Positions 34,319 through 43,842 of a stretch of 64,000 nucleotides of DNA are shown in pieces. The stretch comes from Burkholderiales bacterium GJ-E10 (GTDB taxonomy: Bacteria > Pseudomonadota > Gammaproteobacteria > Burkholderiales > Burkholderiaceae_F), in NCBI GenBank assembly GCA_000828975.1, contig AP014683.1:2127700-2191699 (forward strand), in the 5' to 3' direction. The translations under genes were made by a program, and so were the position numbers. The stretch's first letter is position 1; every line of letters starts with the position of its first letter. A model generated the notes under the pieces. That model did no database searches. It was given only the letters and a program-made list of their open reading frames with translations, and had not been told where the DNA came from.

Positions 34319-34333
34319 CCGCGCGAATTCCGG

Positions 34334-34864
34334 TCACCGCATCCGCGACGGCAACCGGATCCGCCTGCCGTCGACGGCGAATACACCGTAGCCTTGATGG
34401 TGGATGGTCTTGGGATCGACCTGTGTCGGATCGCGCCACGCCTGCACCACTTCGAGGATGAAGAGATCGTACCGGTTGACCATCCGGGTATCGACCGCCC
34501 TGCACTCGAGGTTGGCGAAACACTCTTCGATCAGCGGCGGCTGCACGCGCCGCGCCGGCCGCGGCGTGAGGCCGAACGCGTCGAACTTGTCGAGATCGCG
34601 CCCGCTCGAATTCCCGATCCGCACGACCTTCGATGCCAGCGCTGCCGACGGCAGCGCGATGACGCATTCCCGGGTGGCCCGCAATGCCGCAAAACTGAAG
34701 TTTGCCTCGCTCACGACGCAGGCCACCAGGGGCGGCTCGAACTCGACCATCGTCTGCCAGGAAAGGGTCATCACGTTCGGCCGGCCTTTGTGCGCGGTCG
34801 TCAACAGTACGACCGGCCCCGGTTCCAGCAGGGTGTAGACCTTCGACAAAGGAAAGGAACGCAT
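34334..34864 (-). CDS. Flavin reductase-like protein
   Basis: The 176-residue protein belongs to the flavin-reductase-like (FMN-binding split-barrel) family, with VYTLLEPGPVVLLTTAHKGRPNVMTLSW at the start and CVVSEANFSF further on. ATG 34864 is chosen because the domain begins at once; longer frames reach back into prfC. It may use or bind FMN; a substrate cannot be read from the sequence. It ends 15 bases from the convergent glycosyltransferase gene. Confidence 0.85.
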   Translation of the reverse strand: MRSFPLSKVYTLLEPGPVVLLTTAHKGRPNVMTLSWQTMVEFEPPLVACVVSEANFSFAALRATRECVIALPSAALASKVVRIGNSSGRDLDKFDAFGLTPRPARRVQPPLIEECFANLECRAVDTRMVNRYDLFILEVVQAWRDPTQVDPKTIHHQGYGVFAVDGRRIRLPSRMR

Positions 34865-34940
34865 GGGCGATCTCCGCGCGTCGGGTTCCCGACAGTACGC
34901 GCATCGCGCCCCCGATTTCCATGGGCCGCATTGACGGCAA

Positions 34941-36551
34941 TCAATCGCCGACGTGCAGCCGTTCGCCGTGTTCCCGGGTGTTGCGCATCTCGATCTTGGG
35001 CCAGCGCTCGCCGGCCAGTTGGAGAATGACGCGGGACTCCGCCAGGAACACCGGATTGCCGTCGACGTCGGCGGCAATCCGGGCAGGATTGGCGGATTCG
35101 AATTCGCGCAAGGTCTTGCGATCCGGCGCGCGCACCCAACGGGCGGCATGGACGCCGACCGGCTCGAACGACACCGCCACACCGTATTCCGCCTGGAGCC
35201 GATGGCTGACGATCTCGAACTGCAGCTGTCCCACCGCGCCCAGCACCGGCAAGCCGCCATGGGCCTGCAGGAACACCTGGATGGCGCCCTCCTCTCCCAG
35301 TTCCTTGAGCGCGTTGTTGAGCTGCTTCGCCCGCATCGGATCCTGCAGTCGCGCGCGCATGAACAGCTCGGGCGCAAAGTAGGGAATGCCGCGAAACGCC
35401 AGCGGTTCCCCTTCGGTGAGCGTGTCGCCGATGTGGAACTGGCCGTGGTTGTGGATGCCGATCACGTCGCCCGCCACGGCCTCCGCCAGCGCGGTGCGCT
35501 CGTTGGCCATGAAGGTGAGCGGGTGCGGAATCTTGAACTGGCGCCCGGTTCGCACCTGGGTGACGCGGGTGTCCGGCGTCAGCCGTCCCGAACAGATGCG
35601 CAGGAACGCGATCCGGTCGCGGTGGCGCGGATCCATGTTGGCCTGGATCTTGAAGACGAAACCGGAGAACGTCGGCTCGCTCGCCTCGACCTGCCGCGTG
35701 CCTCCGTCGCGCGGTCCCGGCGGCGGCGCCCACGCCACCACCGCGTCGAGCAGTTCGCGCACGCCGAAGTTGTTGATCGCCGAGCCGAAGAAGACGGGGC
35801 TCTGCCGCCCGGCAAGATAGTCGGCGTGATCGAAGGGTTCCATCGCCCCGCGCACCAATTCGACTTCCTTGCGCAGGGTGCCGACCTCCATGGGATATTG
35901 CGCGTCGAGCGCCGGATCATCGACGCCATTCACCGGCTCGACCGCGGCATCGTGATGGCCTTCACCCGGCCGGAACCGGTGCATCTGATCGCGCAGGAGG
36001 TGGAACACGCCCCGGAAGGACTTGCCCATTCCGACCGGCCAGGTGATCGGCGCGCAGCGGATCTTGAGCACGCGCTCGATCTCGTCGAGCAGTTCGACGG
36101 GGTCGCGCGCATCGCGGTCGAGCTTGTTGATGAAGGTGATGATCGGCGTGTTGCGCAGCCGGCACACCTCCAGCAGCCGGATGGTCTGGTCCTCGACACC
36201 CTTGCTCGCGTCGATGACCATGAGCGCGGCATCCACCGCCGTCAGAACACGGTAGGTGTCCTCGGAGAAATCCTGGTGGCCCGGCGTGTCGAGCAGGTTG
36301 ATCACGTGCCCGTCGTAGGCGAACTGCATCACCGAACTGGTGACCGAAATGCCGCGTTGCTGCTCCACCGCCATCCAGTCGGACACGGCGTAGCGGCCGG
36401 TCTTGCGCGCCTTGACCGTCCCCGCCATCTGGATCGCGCCACCGAACAACAGCAGCTTTTCGGTGAGGGTGGTCTTTCCGGCATCGGGGTGGGAAATGAT
36501 GGCAAACGTCCTTCTCCGCTTGACTTCATCGGTGATTCGTTCGCTCGACAT
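34941..36551 (-). CDS. prfC: Peptide chain release factor 3
   Basis: The 536-residue translational GTPase recycles RF1/RF2 after termination. G motifs are visible: SHPDAGKTTL (G1), GISVTSSVM (G2), DTPGHQDFSEDT (G3) and NKLDRDARDP (G4). Domains II and III follow with normal length. It starts at ATG 36551. A 257-base gap to hipB on the other strand holds the hipBA control region. Confidence 0.97.
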   Translation of the reverse strand: MSSERITDEVKRRRTFAIISHPDAGKTTLTEKLLLFGGAIQMAGTVKARKTGRYAVSDWMAVEQQRGISVTSSVMQFAYDGHVINLLDTPGHQDFSEDTYRVLTAVDAALMVIDASKGVEDQTIRLLEVCRLRNTPIITFINKLDRDARDPVELLDEIERVLKIRCAPITWPVGMGKSFRGVFHLLRDQMHRFRPGEGHHDAAVEPVNGVDDPALDAQYPMEVGTLRKEVELVRGAMEPFDHADYLAGRQSPVFFGSAINNFGVRELLDAVVAWAPPPGPRDGGTRQVEASEPTFSGFVFKIQANMDPRHRDRIAFLRICSGRLTPDTRVTQVRTGRQFKIPHPLTFMANERTALAEAVAGDVIGIHNHGQFHIGDTLTEGEPLAFRGIPYFAPELFMRARLQDPMRAKQLNNALKELGEEGAIQVFLQAHGGLPVLGAVGQLQFEIVSHRLQAEYGVAVSFEPVGVHAARWVRAPDRKTLREFESANPARIAADVDGNPVFLAESRVILQLAGERWPKIEMRNTREHGERLHVGD

Positions 36552-36693
36552 CTCTTCCTTGACCCGGTTATGTACACAGGTATGTACGCAGTCCTCAATG
36601 TGCTCTCTACCTGTTGCACATCGCCATCGCCTCTGAGGCCGACCGCCCGGAGGCGATCAGCGAGCTGATTCTAGCACACCTCGATAAAGAAAC

Positions 36694-36736
36694 GCTCTTA
36701 AGAGCTGATTGAATGCTGTAAACTGCTCTTGAAAGC
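36694..36736 (+). promoter_or_regulatory. Palindromic operator pair in front of hipBA
   Basis: GCTCTTAAGAGC (36694-36705) is a perfect palindrome. GCTCTTGAAAGC (36725-36736) is an imperfect second copy, 31 bases from it centre to centre, about three helical turns. HipB-type repressors bind such spaced palindromes upstream of their own operon. Confidence 0.6.
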
Positions 36737-36808
36737 GAATATTCTTGACCCGACCGGACGGGGCGTGGTACTGGTCAAAGAGAACCAGACCCTAGCCTCG
36801 ATGAACCC

Positions 36809-37150
36809 ATGACCGCCCGCAACAAGCTGCTGACCGCGCCACCTTACCCCGTCGAACAGACGCTAAAGCGGCTGGGGGCGAACCTGCGCACGGCGCGGCT
36901 TCGGCGCAACCTGACGATCGCCGAGATGGCCGAGAAGATCGGCACCGGGAAGCGCGCTGTCGCCGACGCCGAGAAGGGCAAGCCCTCAACGGGCATCGCG
37001 GTCTATGCGGCGATGCTGTGGGCGCTCGACCTCCTCGGCCAGATGTCTGACGTTGCAGCCCCTGAGCGCGACGACGAGGGCCAGACCCTGGCTCTTGCCC
37101 GCGAGCGCGTACGGGCCAGACCAAAGACGGAGCTGAGCAATGACTTCTGA
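36809..37150 (+). CDS. hipB: HipB-like XRE-family antitoxin/repressor
   Basis: The 113-residue protein has a Cro/C1-type helix-turn-helix (LGANLRTARLRRNLTIAEMA, then IGTGKRAVADAEKG, about 24-65). It lies directly before hipA and overlaps it by 11 bases, so it is the antitoxin and autorepressor. The palindromes upstream are its likely sites. The C-terminal tail (ARERVRARPK) is basic. Confidence 0.88.
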   Translation: MTARNKLLTAPPYPVEQTLKRLGANLRTARLRRNLTIAEMAEKIGTGKRAVADAEKGKPSTGIAVYAAMLWALDLLGQMSDVAAPERDDEGQTLALARERVRARPKTELSNDF

Positions 37151-38429
37151 AGCTCCGTCGGAATGCTTCGTCTACATCACGCTCCCAGGCGAGGTCGAGC
37201 CGGTCACGGCTGGCCGCTTCGTTCTGGGGCGAGACCGCCGTGACGTGCCGGAGGGGCGGTTTGTCTACGGGCGCACCTACATGGAACGCCCGAACGCGGT
37301 CGCGCTCGATCCGATCGAGTTGAAGCTCGCCCCCCGCACTTACAGCACGGCGACGTTCGGGGGCCTCTTTGGCGCACTGCGCGACGCGAGCCCGGACTAC
37401 TGGGGGCGACGTGTCATTCAGCGGCACTTGGGCAAGGCGCAGCCCGGTGAAATGGAGTACATCCTGTACTCGCCGGACGACCGGGCGGGCGCGCTGGGCT
37501 TTGGCCTCAATCAGGCCCCACCCGCTCCAAAGCGCACGTTCAACCAAACGCTGGACCTCGCAAACCTTCAGGCGATCGCCGACACGATCGTTGCCGACGA
37601 AGAGGCCCCGGCGGCTGCGGCGAACGCTGACGCTGCGCAGCAGGTCGAGAACCTGATGCTGATCGGCACGGCAATGGGCGGCGCGCGTCCGAAGGCTGTC
37701 GTCGAAGACGAGGCCGGGCTCTGGATCGCGAAGTTCAACCGTCCCGACGATGACTGGAACAGCGCGCGCGTCGAGCACGCCATGTTGCTGCTTGGTCGCG
37801 CCTGCGGTTTGACGACGGCGGAGAGTCGCGTCGAGGTTGTCGGCGGGCGGGACGTTCTGCTCGTCAAGCGCTTCGACCGGGAAAAGGTCGAGGGCGGATA
37901 CCTGCGGGCGCGCATGGTGAGCGCGCTCACGCTGCTAAGGGCCGAGGACACTTACCAGTCCCGCGACAAATGGTCCTACGTGCTGCTCGCCGAAGAGCTG
38001 CGGCGCGTGTGCGACAACCCGGAGGCGAACACCCGGGAGCTCTTCCGGCGGATGTGCTTCAACGCGCTGATCTCCAACGTTGACGATCATCCACGGAACC
38101 ATGCCGTCATCGCCAAGGACGCAGCCTGGAAGCTCTCTCCGGCGTATGACCTGACACCAGCGGTGCCGATCAGCATCGAACGGCGGGACCTCGCCATGGC
38201 CTGCGGCGACGCCGGACGCCTTGCCAGTGCCGAGAACCTGCTGAGCCAGCGCGCGCGGTTTCTCCTGGACGACGACGACGCGCGCGGCATCGTCAATGCG
38301 ATGGAGGCGCAGGTCCGTGCATCCTGGTACGCCACGGCGCGTGCCGCAGGCGTCAGCGAGCGCGACTGCGAAAAGATCGCCGGGGCGTTTGCCTACGAGG
38401 GCTTCCGCCAAGGAAGCAGCAAGCCATGA
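37140..38429 (+). CDS. hipA: HipA-family serine/threonine kinase toxin
   Basis: The 429-residue protein has the HipA N-terminal fold and kinase core: a P-loop-like segment (GTAMGGARPKAVV, near 180), catalytic ALISNVDDHPRNHAVI (near 310) and metal-binding LSPAYDLTPA (near 335). E. coli HipA phosphorylates glutamyl-tRNA synthetase; targets of this branch are unknown. The residue before the glycine-rich loop, often Ser and autophosphorylated in relatives, appears to be Ala here. It is coupled to hipB. Confidence 0.9.
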   Translation: MTSEAPSECFVYITLPGEVEPVTAGRFVLGRDRRDVPEGRFVYGRTYMERPNAVALDPIELKLAPRTYSTATFGGLFGALRDASPDYWGRRVIQRHLGKAQPGEMEYILYSPDDRAGALGFGLNQAPPAPKRTFNQTLDLANLQAIADTIVADEEAPAAAANADAAQQVENLMLIGTAMGGARPKAVVEDEAGLWIAKFNRPDDDWNSARVEHAMLLLGRACGLTTAESRVEVVGGRDVLLVKRFDREKVEGGYLRARMVSALTLLRAEDTYQSRDKWSYVLLAEELRRVCDNPEANTRELFRRMCFNALISNVDDHPRNHAVIAKDAAWKLSPAYDLTPAVPISIERRDLAMACGDAGRLASAENLLSQRARFLLDDDDARGIVNAMEAQVRASWYATARAAGVSERDCEKIAGAFAYEGFRQGSSKP

Positions 38430-38603
38430 TGACGGTCAGGTCGAAGGCCGCTTCGTTGCGAAGAATCGGCGGCGGCCCGACACCGGCGACCGGGAGTCCG
38501 CCGATAATCCGTTCCGCTACGGGGGACCCCGGCTTGCAGCGCACGCGAGGGCGGGTACACTGAGTATCCTGTTCCGCCCGGAGGTGCCGCGAGGATTTCC
38601 GCC

Positions 38604-40244
38604 ATGGCCGCAGAACACGCCGACTTCACACTGCCGGTCGACCTCGTCGCCGAGCCGGGCACCGGACCGGTACGGGAACGCCGGCCGGTCTACGTCGATC
38701 TTCTCCCCCCGTGCAACCATGCCTGCCCCTCGGGCGAAAACATCCAGGCCTGGCTGGCCCACGCGCGAACGGGGCGCTACCGCGACGCCTGGCATGCGCT
38801 GGTTCAGAACAATCCGCTGCCGGCCGTCCACGGCCGGGTCTGCTACCACCCCTGCGAAACGAACTGCAACCGCCGCGAAGTCGACGGCGCGGTCTCGATC
38901 CACGCAGTAGAGCGGTTCCTCGGCGATCTCGCCGCGAGCGCGGGATGGACGCTGCCCGCCGTCGCGCCACCATCGGGAAAGCGCGTGCTGGTGGTCGGCG
39001 CCGGCCCGAGCGGGCTTTCCGCCGCATACCACCTGGCGCGCCTCGGTCATGGTGTCGAGATTCGGGATGCCGGCCGCCTGCCCGGCGGCATGATGCACTT
39101 CGGCATCCCGGCATATCGGCTGCCGCGCGGAGACCTGCTCAAGGAGGTCCGCCAGATCGAGGCGATGGGCGTGCGGATCGTGTCCGAACATCGGGTCGAG
39201 GATCTGGTCGCCGAGCGCGAGGCGGGCGGCTTCGACGCCGTCTTCCTGGCGATCGGCGCGGGGGTCGGCAAGCACATCGACATCCCGGCGCGCGACGCGG
39301 CGCGCGTGCTCGACGCGGTCTCCTTGCTGCACGACGTCACCGCCGGCGAGCCTCCGGTCCTCGGCCGCCGGGTCGTCGTGTATGGCGGCGGCAACACGGC
39401 CATGGACGCGGCGCGCACCGCAAAACGCCTGGGGGCAGAGGAAACGCTCATCGTCTACCGGCGCGACCGGGCGCACATGCCGGCCCATGCATTCGAGGCC
39501 GATGAGGCGGTCGAGGAGGGAATCCGGATCCGGTGGCTGACCACCATCAAGGAAGCGGTCGGGTCCGAACTCACCGTCGAAATGATGGAACTCGACGCCG
39601 AGGGTCGCCCGCGTCCGACCGGACGATTCGAAACCCTGCAGGCCGACGCGATCGTCCTGGCGGTAGGCCAGGAAACCGACAGCGGCTTCCTGCGCAACGT
39701 ACCGGGGATCGAGTTCGGCGCCGACGGGGCTGTCCGGGTCGGGCCCGACATGATGACCGGCTGTCCCGGAATCTTTGCGGGCGGCGACATGATCGCCGAG
39801 GAACGGACCGTCACCGTTTCGGTAGGCCACGGCAAAAAGGCAGCGCGACATATCGATGCCTGGCTGCGCGGTCGCAGCGGGTCGCCGCCTCCCAAGCATC
39901 CCGTGGTGTCCTTCGCGATGCTGCACCTGCCGATCTACAGCGACGCCGAACGCCGCGAGCAGGCGGTGCGTCCGCCGGCGGAACGTGCGACCGACTTCGC
40001 GGAGGTCGTCGGCGGCCTGCACGAGCCGGACGCGCTCTATGAGGCGCAGCGCTGCTACTCCTGCGGCAACTGCTTCGAATGCGACCAGTGCTACGCGGCC
40101 TGCCCCGAACAGGCGATCGACAAGCTGGGGACCGGCCTGCGGTACCGCTTCCGCTACGAACGCTGTACGGGCTGCGCGGTCTGCTTCGAGGCGTGTCCGT
40201 GCCATGCGATCGAGATGGTCCCGGAGAAAACCGGACATGGCTGA
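38604..40244 (+). CDS. FAD- and Fe-S-dependent NAD(P) oxidoreductase with ferredoxin domain
   Basis: The 546-residue flavoprotein resembles the small subunit of glutamate synthase. The N-terminal Fe-S segment has CNHACPSGENIQAWL and CYHPCETNCNRR. An FAD site (VVGAGPSGLSAAY, near 130) and an NAD(P) site (VYGGGNTAMDAAR, near 260) follow. Two 4Fe-4S motifs stand at the C-terminus (CFECDQCYAACP near 490 and CTGCAVCFEACPC near 520). It overlaps nifJ by 8 bases. It probably passes electrons between the pyruvate oxidoreductase and NAD(P), as the flavoprotein subunit of 2-oxoglutarate:NADP oxidoreductases in related bacteria is thought to do. The direction in the cell is not known. Confidence 0.85.
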   Translation: MAAEHADFTLPVDLVAEPGTGPVRERRPVYVDLLPPCNHACPSGENIQAWLAHARTGRYRDAWHALVQNNPLPAVHGRVCYHPCETNCNRREVDGAVSIHAVERFLGDLAASAGWTLPAVAPPSGKRVLVVGAGPSGLSAAYHLARLGHGVEIRDAGRLPGGMMHFGIPAYRLPRGDLLKEVRQIEAMGVRIVSEHRVEDLVAEREAGGFDAVFLAIGAGVGKHIDIPARDAARVLDAVSLLHDVTAGEPPVLGRRVVVYGGGNTAMDAARTAKRLGAEETLIVYRRDRAHMPAHAFEADEAVEEGIRIRWLTTIKEAVGSELTVEMMELDAEGRPRPTGRFETLQADAIVLAVGQETDSGFLRNVPGIEFGADGAVRVGPDMMTGCPGIFAGGDMIAEERTVTVSVGHGKKAARHIDAWLRGRSGSPPPKHPVVSFAMLHLPIYSDAERREQAVRPPAERATDFAEVVGGLHEPDALYEAQRCYSCGNCFECDQCYAACPEQAIDKLGTGLRYRFRYERCTGCAVCFEACPCHAIEMVPEKTGHG

Positions 40245-43200
40245 CGGGAACAGCATGCCGACGACCGCCACCATGACCGGCAATGCGGCGGTCGCGCACG
40301 TCGCCTATCGCGTCAACGAAGTCTGCGCGATCTACCCCATCACGCCGTCGTCGCCGATGGCCGAACTCGCCGACGAGTGGACGGCGCAGAAGTTGACCAA
40401 CATCTGGGGCGGCATTCCGGTGGTCCAGGAAATGCAGAGCGAGGGCGGTGCCGCCGGCGCCGTGCATGGCGCGCTGCAGTCCGGCGCGCTCACGACGACC
40501 TTCACCGCGTCCCAGGGCCTGCTGCTGATGATCCCCAACATGTTCAAGATCGCCGGAGAACTGACGCCGACCGTCTTTCACGTGGCCGCGCGGGCCGTGG
40601 CGACGCAGGCGCTGTCGATCTTCGGTGATCACTCCGACGTGATGGCGGTGCGTTCGACGGGCTTCGCGCTGCTCTCTTCCGGATCGGTTCAGGAGGCCCA
40701 CGACACGGCGCTGATCGCGCAGGCGGCCACGCTCGAGTCGCGCGTCCCGTTCCTGCACTTCTTCGACGGATTCCGGACCTCGCACGAATACAACAAGATC
40801 GTCGTGCTCTCCGATGCGCAGATCCGCGCGATGATCCGGCAGGATCTGGTGCGCGCGCACCGCGACCGCGCCCTCAATCCGGAACACCCGTTCATCCGTG
40901 GAACCGCGCACAACCCGGACACCTTCTTCCAGGCGCGCGAAACGGTCAATCCGTACTACGCGCGCGTCCCGGCGATCGTGCAGGCGGCGATGGACCGGTT
41001 CGCCGATCTCACCGGCCGCGCGTATCGGCTGTTCGAATACGACGGCCCCGCCGATGCCGAACGCGTCGTCGTCCTGATGGGCTCGGGCGCCGAAACCGCG
41101 CGGGAAACCGCGGCGTTCCTGCGCGGCCGCGGCGAGCGCGTCGGCGTGCTGCAGATCCGGCTCTACCGTCCGTTCGCCGCCGATGCCTTTCTTGCGGCGC
41201 TGCCCGAATCCTGCCGCGCGCTGGCGGTGCTCGAACAGACCAAGGAACCGGGCGCCACGGGAGAGCCGCTCTATCTCGACGTGGTGACGACGCTCGCCCA
41301 GGCGGTCGCCGCGGGGACGCGCAAGACGATGCCGCGGATCGTCGGCGGACGCTACGGTCTGGGATCGAAGAACTTCAACCCGGCGCAAGCCAAGGCGGTG
41401 TTCGACGAATTGTGCCGGCCCGCCCCCCGGAACAGCTTCACCGTCGGCATCGACGACGACGTGTCGCACACCAGCCTGCCGATCGACCCGAATTTCTCGA
41501 TCGAGGCCGACGACGTCACGCGCGCCCTGTTTTTCGGCCTGGGCGCCGACGGTACCGTCGGGGCCAACGAGAACAGCGTGCGGATCATCGCCGAGAGCCC
41601 GGACATGTACGCCCAGGGCTACTTCGTCTACGACTCGCACAAATCGGGGGCGCAGACGGTCTCGCACCTGCGGTTCGGCAAGCGACCGATCCATTCGCCG
41701 TATCTGGTCGAATCCGCCGGCTTCATCGCCTGCCACCAGGCGGAATTTCTCGATCGCATCGACGTGCTGGAGCGCGCCGCCGAAGGCGGCGTCTTCCTGC
41801 TCAACACGCCCCACGGCCCGGATGTGGTGTGGGACCGCCTGCCGCGGTCGGTGCAGCAGCGGATCCTCGACCGCAAGCTCCGCTTCCATGTGATCGACGC
41901 ATCGAAGGTGGCGCGCGAAGCGGGCCTGGGCGGCCGCATCAACACCGTGCTGCAGACCTGCTTTTTCGCCATCTCGGGGGTGCTGCCACGCGACGAAGCG
42001 ATCCGGCGCATCAAGGCATCGATCGAGCGGAGCTATGGCGCCAAGGGCGCCGACGTGGTGCGGCGCAACCATCAGGCGGTCGATCGCGCGCTGGCGCATC
42101 TCTTCGCGGTGCGCGTGCCCGATGCGGTGACGAGCCCGTTCGAGCGGCCGGCGATCGTTCCCGACAGCGCGCCCGCGTTCGTGCGCGAAGTGACCGCCCG
42201 GATGATGCGCGGGCTCGGCAGCGGCGACGACATCCGCGTCAGCCAGCTGCCCGCCGACGGCACCTGGCCGTCCGGCACCGCCGCGTTCGAGAAGCGCAAC
42301 GTCTCCGACATCGTCGCACGCTGGGATCCGGCGCTCTGCATCCAGTGCGGCCAATGCGGATTCGTCTGCCCCCACGGCGTCATCCGCACCAGGTATTTCA
42401 ACGAACACCGCCTCGCCGGCGCGCCGCCCGGATTTCCGTCGGCACCCGTCAATTCGCGCGGCAACCCGGAGGTGCGCTTTTCGCTCGCGGTCTATGTCGA
42501 GGACTGCACCGGCTGCGGCCTCTGCTATGAGGCGTGCCCGGCGCGCAGCCCCGCCGATGCGGCGGTGCGGGCGATCAATCTCGGCGACAAGGCGCCCATC
42601 CTGGAATCGGCGCGGGCCGACATCGCGTTCTTCGAAACGCTGCCCGTGAACGACCGCGCGTGCGTCGACTTCGCCAACGTGCGCGGGGTGCAGTTCCTGC
42701 AGCCGCTGTTCGAGTTTCCCGGCGCCTGTGCGGGCTGCGGCGAAACGCCCTACCTGCGCCTGCTCTCGCAACTCTTCGGCGACCGGCTGCAGATCGCCAA
42801 CGCCACCGGCTGCTCATCGATCTACGGCGGCAACCTGCCGGTGACACCTTGGACCAAGGATGCCGCCGGCCGGGGACCGGCGTGGTCGAATTCGCTCTTC
42901 GAAGACAACGCCGAGTTCGGCCTGGGATTCCGCCTCGCCGCCGACAAGCACGTGGAGCTGGCCCGGCGGCTGCTGCGACGGCTGGCGCCGAAGCTCGGCG
43001 AAGAATCGGTTCGCGCGATCCTCGACGCGCCGCAGGAACGCGAATCCGAACTGCGGGCCCAGCGCAGCCGCGTCGAGGCCTTGAAACGGCAGCTCGCGAC
43101 CGTCGACGACGAAGCCGCGCGCGATCTGCTGTCGGTCGTCGATCATCTGGTCCGCCGCAGCATATGGCTGGTGGGCGGCGACGGCTGGGCGTACGACATC

Positions 43201-43842
43201 GGGTACGGCGGACTCGATCATGTGCTGGCGACCGGCAGCAACGTCAACGTGCTGGTCCTGGACACGGAGGTCTATTCCAACACCGGAGGGCAGTCCTCGA
43301 AAGCGACGCCGCTGGGCGCCGTGGCGCGATTCGCCGCCGCCGGCAAGCGGGTCGCGCGCAAGGACCTCGGTTTGCAGGCGATCGCCTACGGCAACGTGTA
43401 CGTCGCGCAGGTGGCGATGGGCGCAAATCCGCAGCACACCCTGCTGGCCTTCCGCGAAGCGGAAGCCTATCCCGGTCCGTCCCTGATCCTCGCCTACAGC
43501 CACTGCATTGCGCACGGCTACGACCTGCGCCAAGGCCTGCGGCAGCAGGATCTGGCCGCCGCCAGCGGCAACTGGCCGCTCTTTCGCTTCAATCCTGCAA
43601 TGCGCAAGGTCGGCGAGCGGCCGTTTCGCCTCGACTCGCCGCGGCCGACGATTGCGCTGCGCGACTATGCCTACAACGAACTGCGCTACAGCGCGCTCGC
43701 CAAGTCCGATCCGGATACCGCGGCGATGCTGCTGGCGCAGGCCCAGCAGGTCGTCACCGAGAAATATCGGCAATACGAGGAGTTGGCAAACCGCGGCGGC
43801 GAGTCGTTCCACCCGGCGGGCATTCCGAATCCGCCGGTCTGA
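40237..43842 (+). CDS. nifJ: Pyruvate:ferredoxin (flavodoxin) oxidoreductase, single chain
   Basis: The 1,201-residue enzyme converts pyruvate and CoA to acetyl-CoA and CO2 with reduced ferredoxin. In order: pyruvate-binding N-domain (AIYPITPSSPMAEL near 35), gamma domain and EKR region (near 420-460), two 4Fe-4S clusters (CIQCGQCGFVCP near 700, CTGCGLCYEACP near 757), the proximal-cluster Cys CAGCGE near 830, and the thiamine diphosphate site (GGDGWAYDIGYGG near 981 and DTEVYSNTGGQ). The start at ATG 40237 overlaps the upstream flavoprotein. A longer reading into that gene is rejected. Another 2-oxo acid as substrate cannot be excluded. Confidence 0.93.
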   Translation: MADGNSMPTTATMTGNAAVAHVAYRVNEVCAIYPITPSSPMAELADEWTAQKLTNIWGGIPVVQEMQSEGGAAGAVHGALQSGALTTTFTASQGLLLMIPNMFKIAGELTPTVFHVAARAVATQALSIFGDHSDVMAVRSTGFALLSSGSVQEAHDTALIAQAATLESRVPFLHFFDGFRTSHEYNKIVVLSDAQIRAMIRQDLVRAHRDRALNPEHPFIRGTAHNPDTFFQARETVNPYYARVPAIVQAAMDRFADLTGRAYRLFEYDGPADAERVVVLMGSGAETARETAAFLRGRGERVGVLQIRLYRPFAADAFLAALPESCRALAVLEQTKEPGATGEPLYLDVVTTLAQAVAAGTRKTMPRIVGGRYGLGSKNFNPAQAKAVFDELCRPAPRNSFTVGIDDDVSHTSLPIDPNFSIEADDVTRALFFGLGADGTVGANENSVRIIAESPDMYAQGYFVYDSHKSGAQTVSHLRFGKRPIHSPYLVESAGFIACHQAEFLDRIDVLERAAEGGVFLLNTPHGPDVVWDRLPRSVQQRILDRKLRFHVIDASKVAREAGLGGRINTVLQTCFFAISGVLPRDEAIRRIKASIERSYGAKGADVVRRNHQAVDRALAHLFAVRVPDAVTSPFERPAIVPDSAPAFVREVTARMMRGLGSGDDIRVSQLPADGTWPSGTAAFEKRNVSDIVARWDPALCIQCGQCGFVCPHGVIRTRYFNEHRLAGAPPGFPSAPVNSRGNPEVRFSLAVYVEDCTGCGLCYEACPARSPADAAVRAINLGDKAPILESARADIAFFETLPVNDRACVDFANVRGVQFLQPLFEFPGACAGCGETPYLRLLSQLFGDRLQIANATGCSSIYGGNLPVTPWTKDAAGRGPAWSNSLFEDNAEFGLGFRLAADKHVELARRLLRRLAPKLGEESVRAILDAPQERESELRAQRSRVEALKRQLATVDDEAARDLLSVVDHLVRRSIWLVGGDGWAYDIGYGGLDHVLATGSNVNVLVLDTEVYSNTGGQSSKATPLGAVARFAAAGKRVARKDLGLQAIAYGNVYVAQVAMGANPQHTLLAFREAEAYPGPSLILAYSHCIAHGYDLRQGLRQQDLAAASGNWPLFRFNPAMRKVGERPFRLDSPRPTIALRDYAYNELRYSALAKSDPDTAAMLLAQAQQVVTEKYRQYEELANRGGESFHPAGIPNPPV

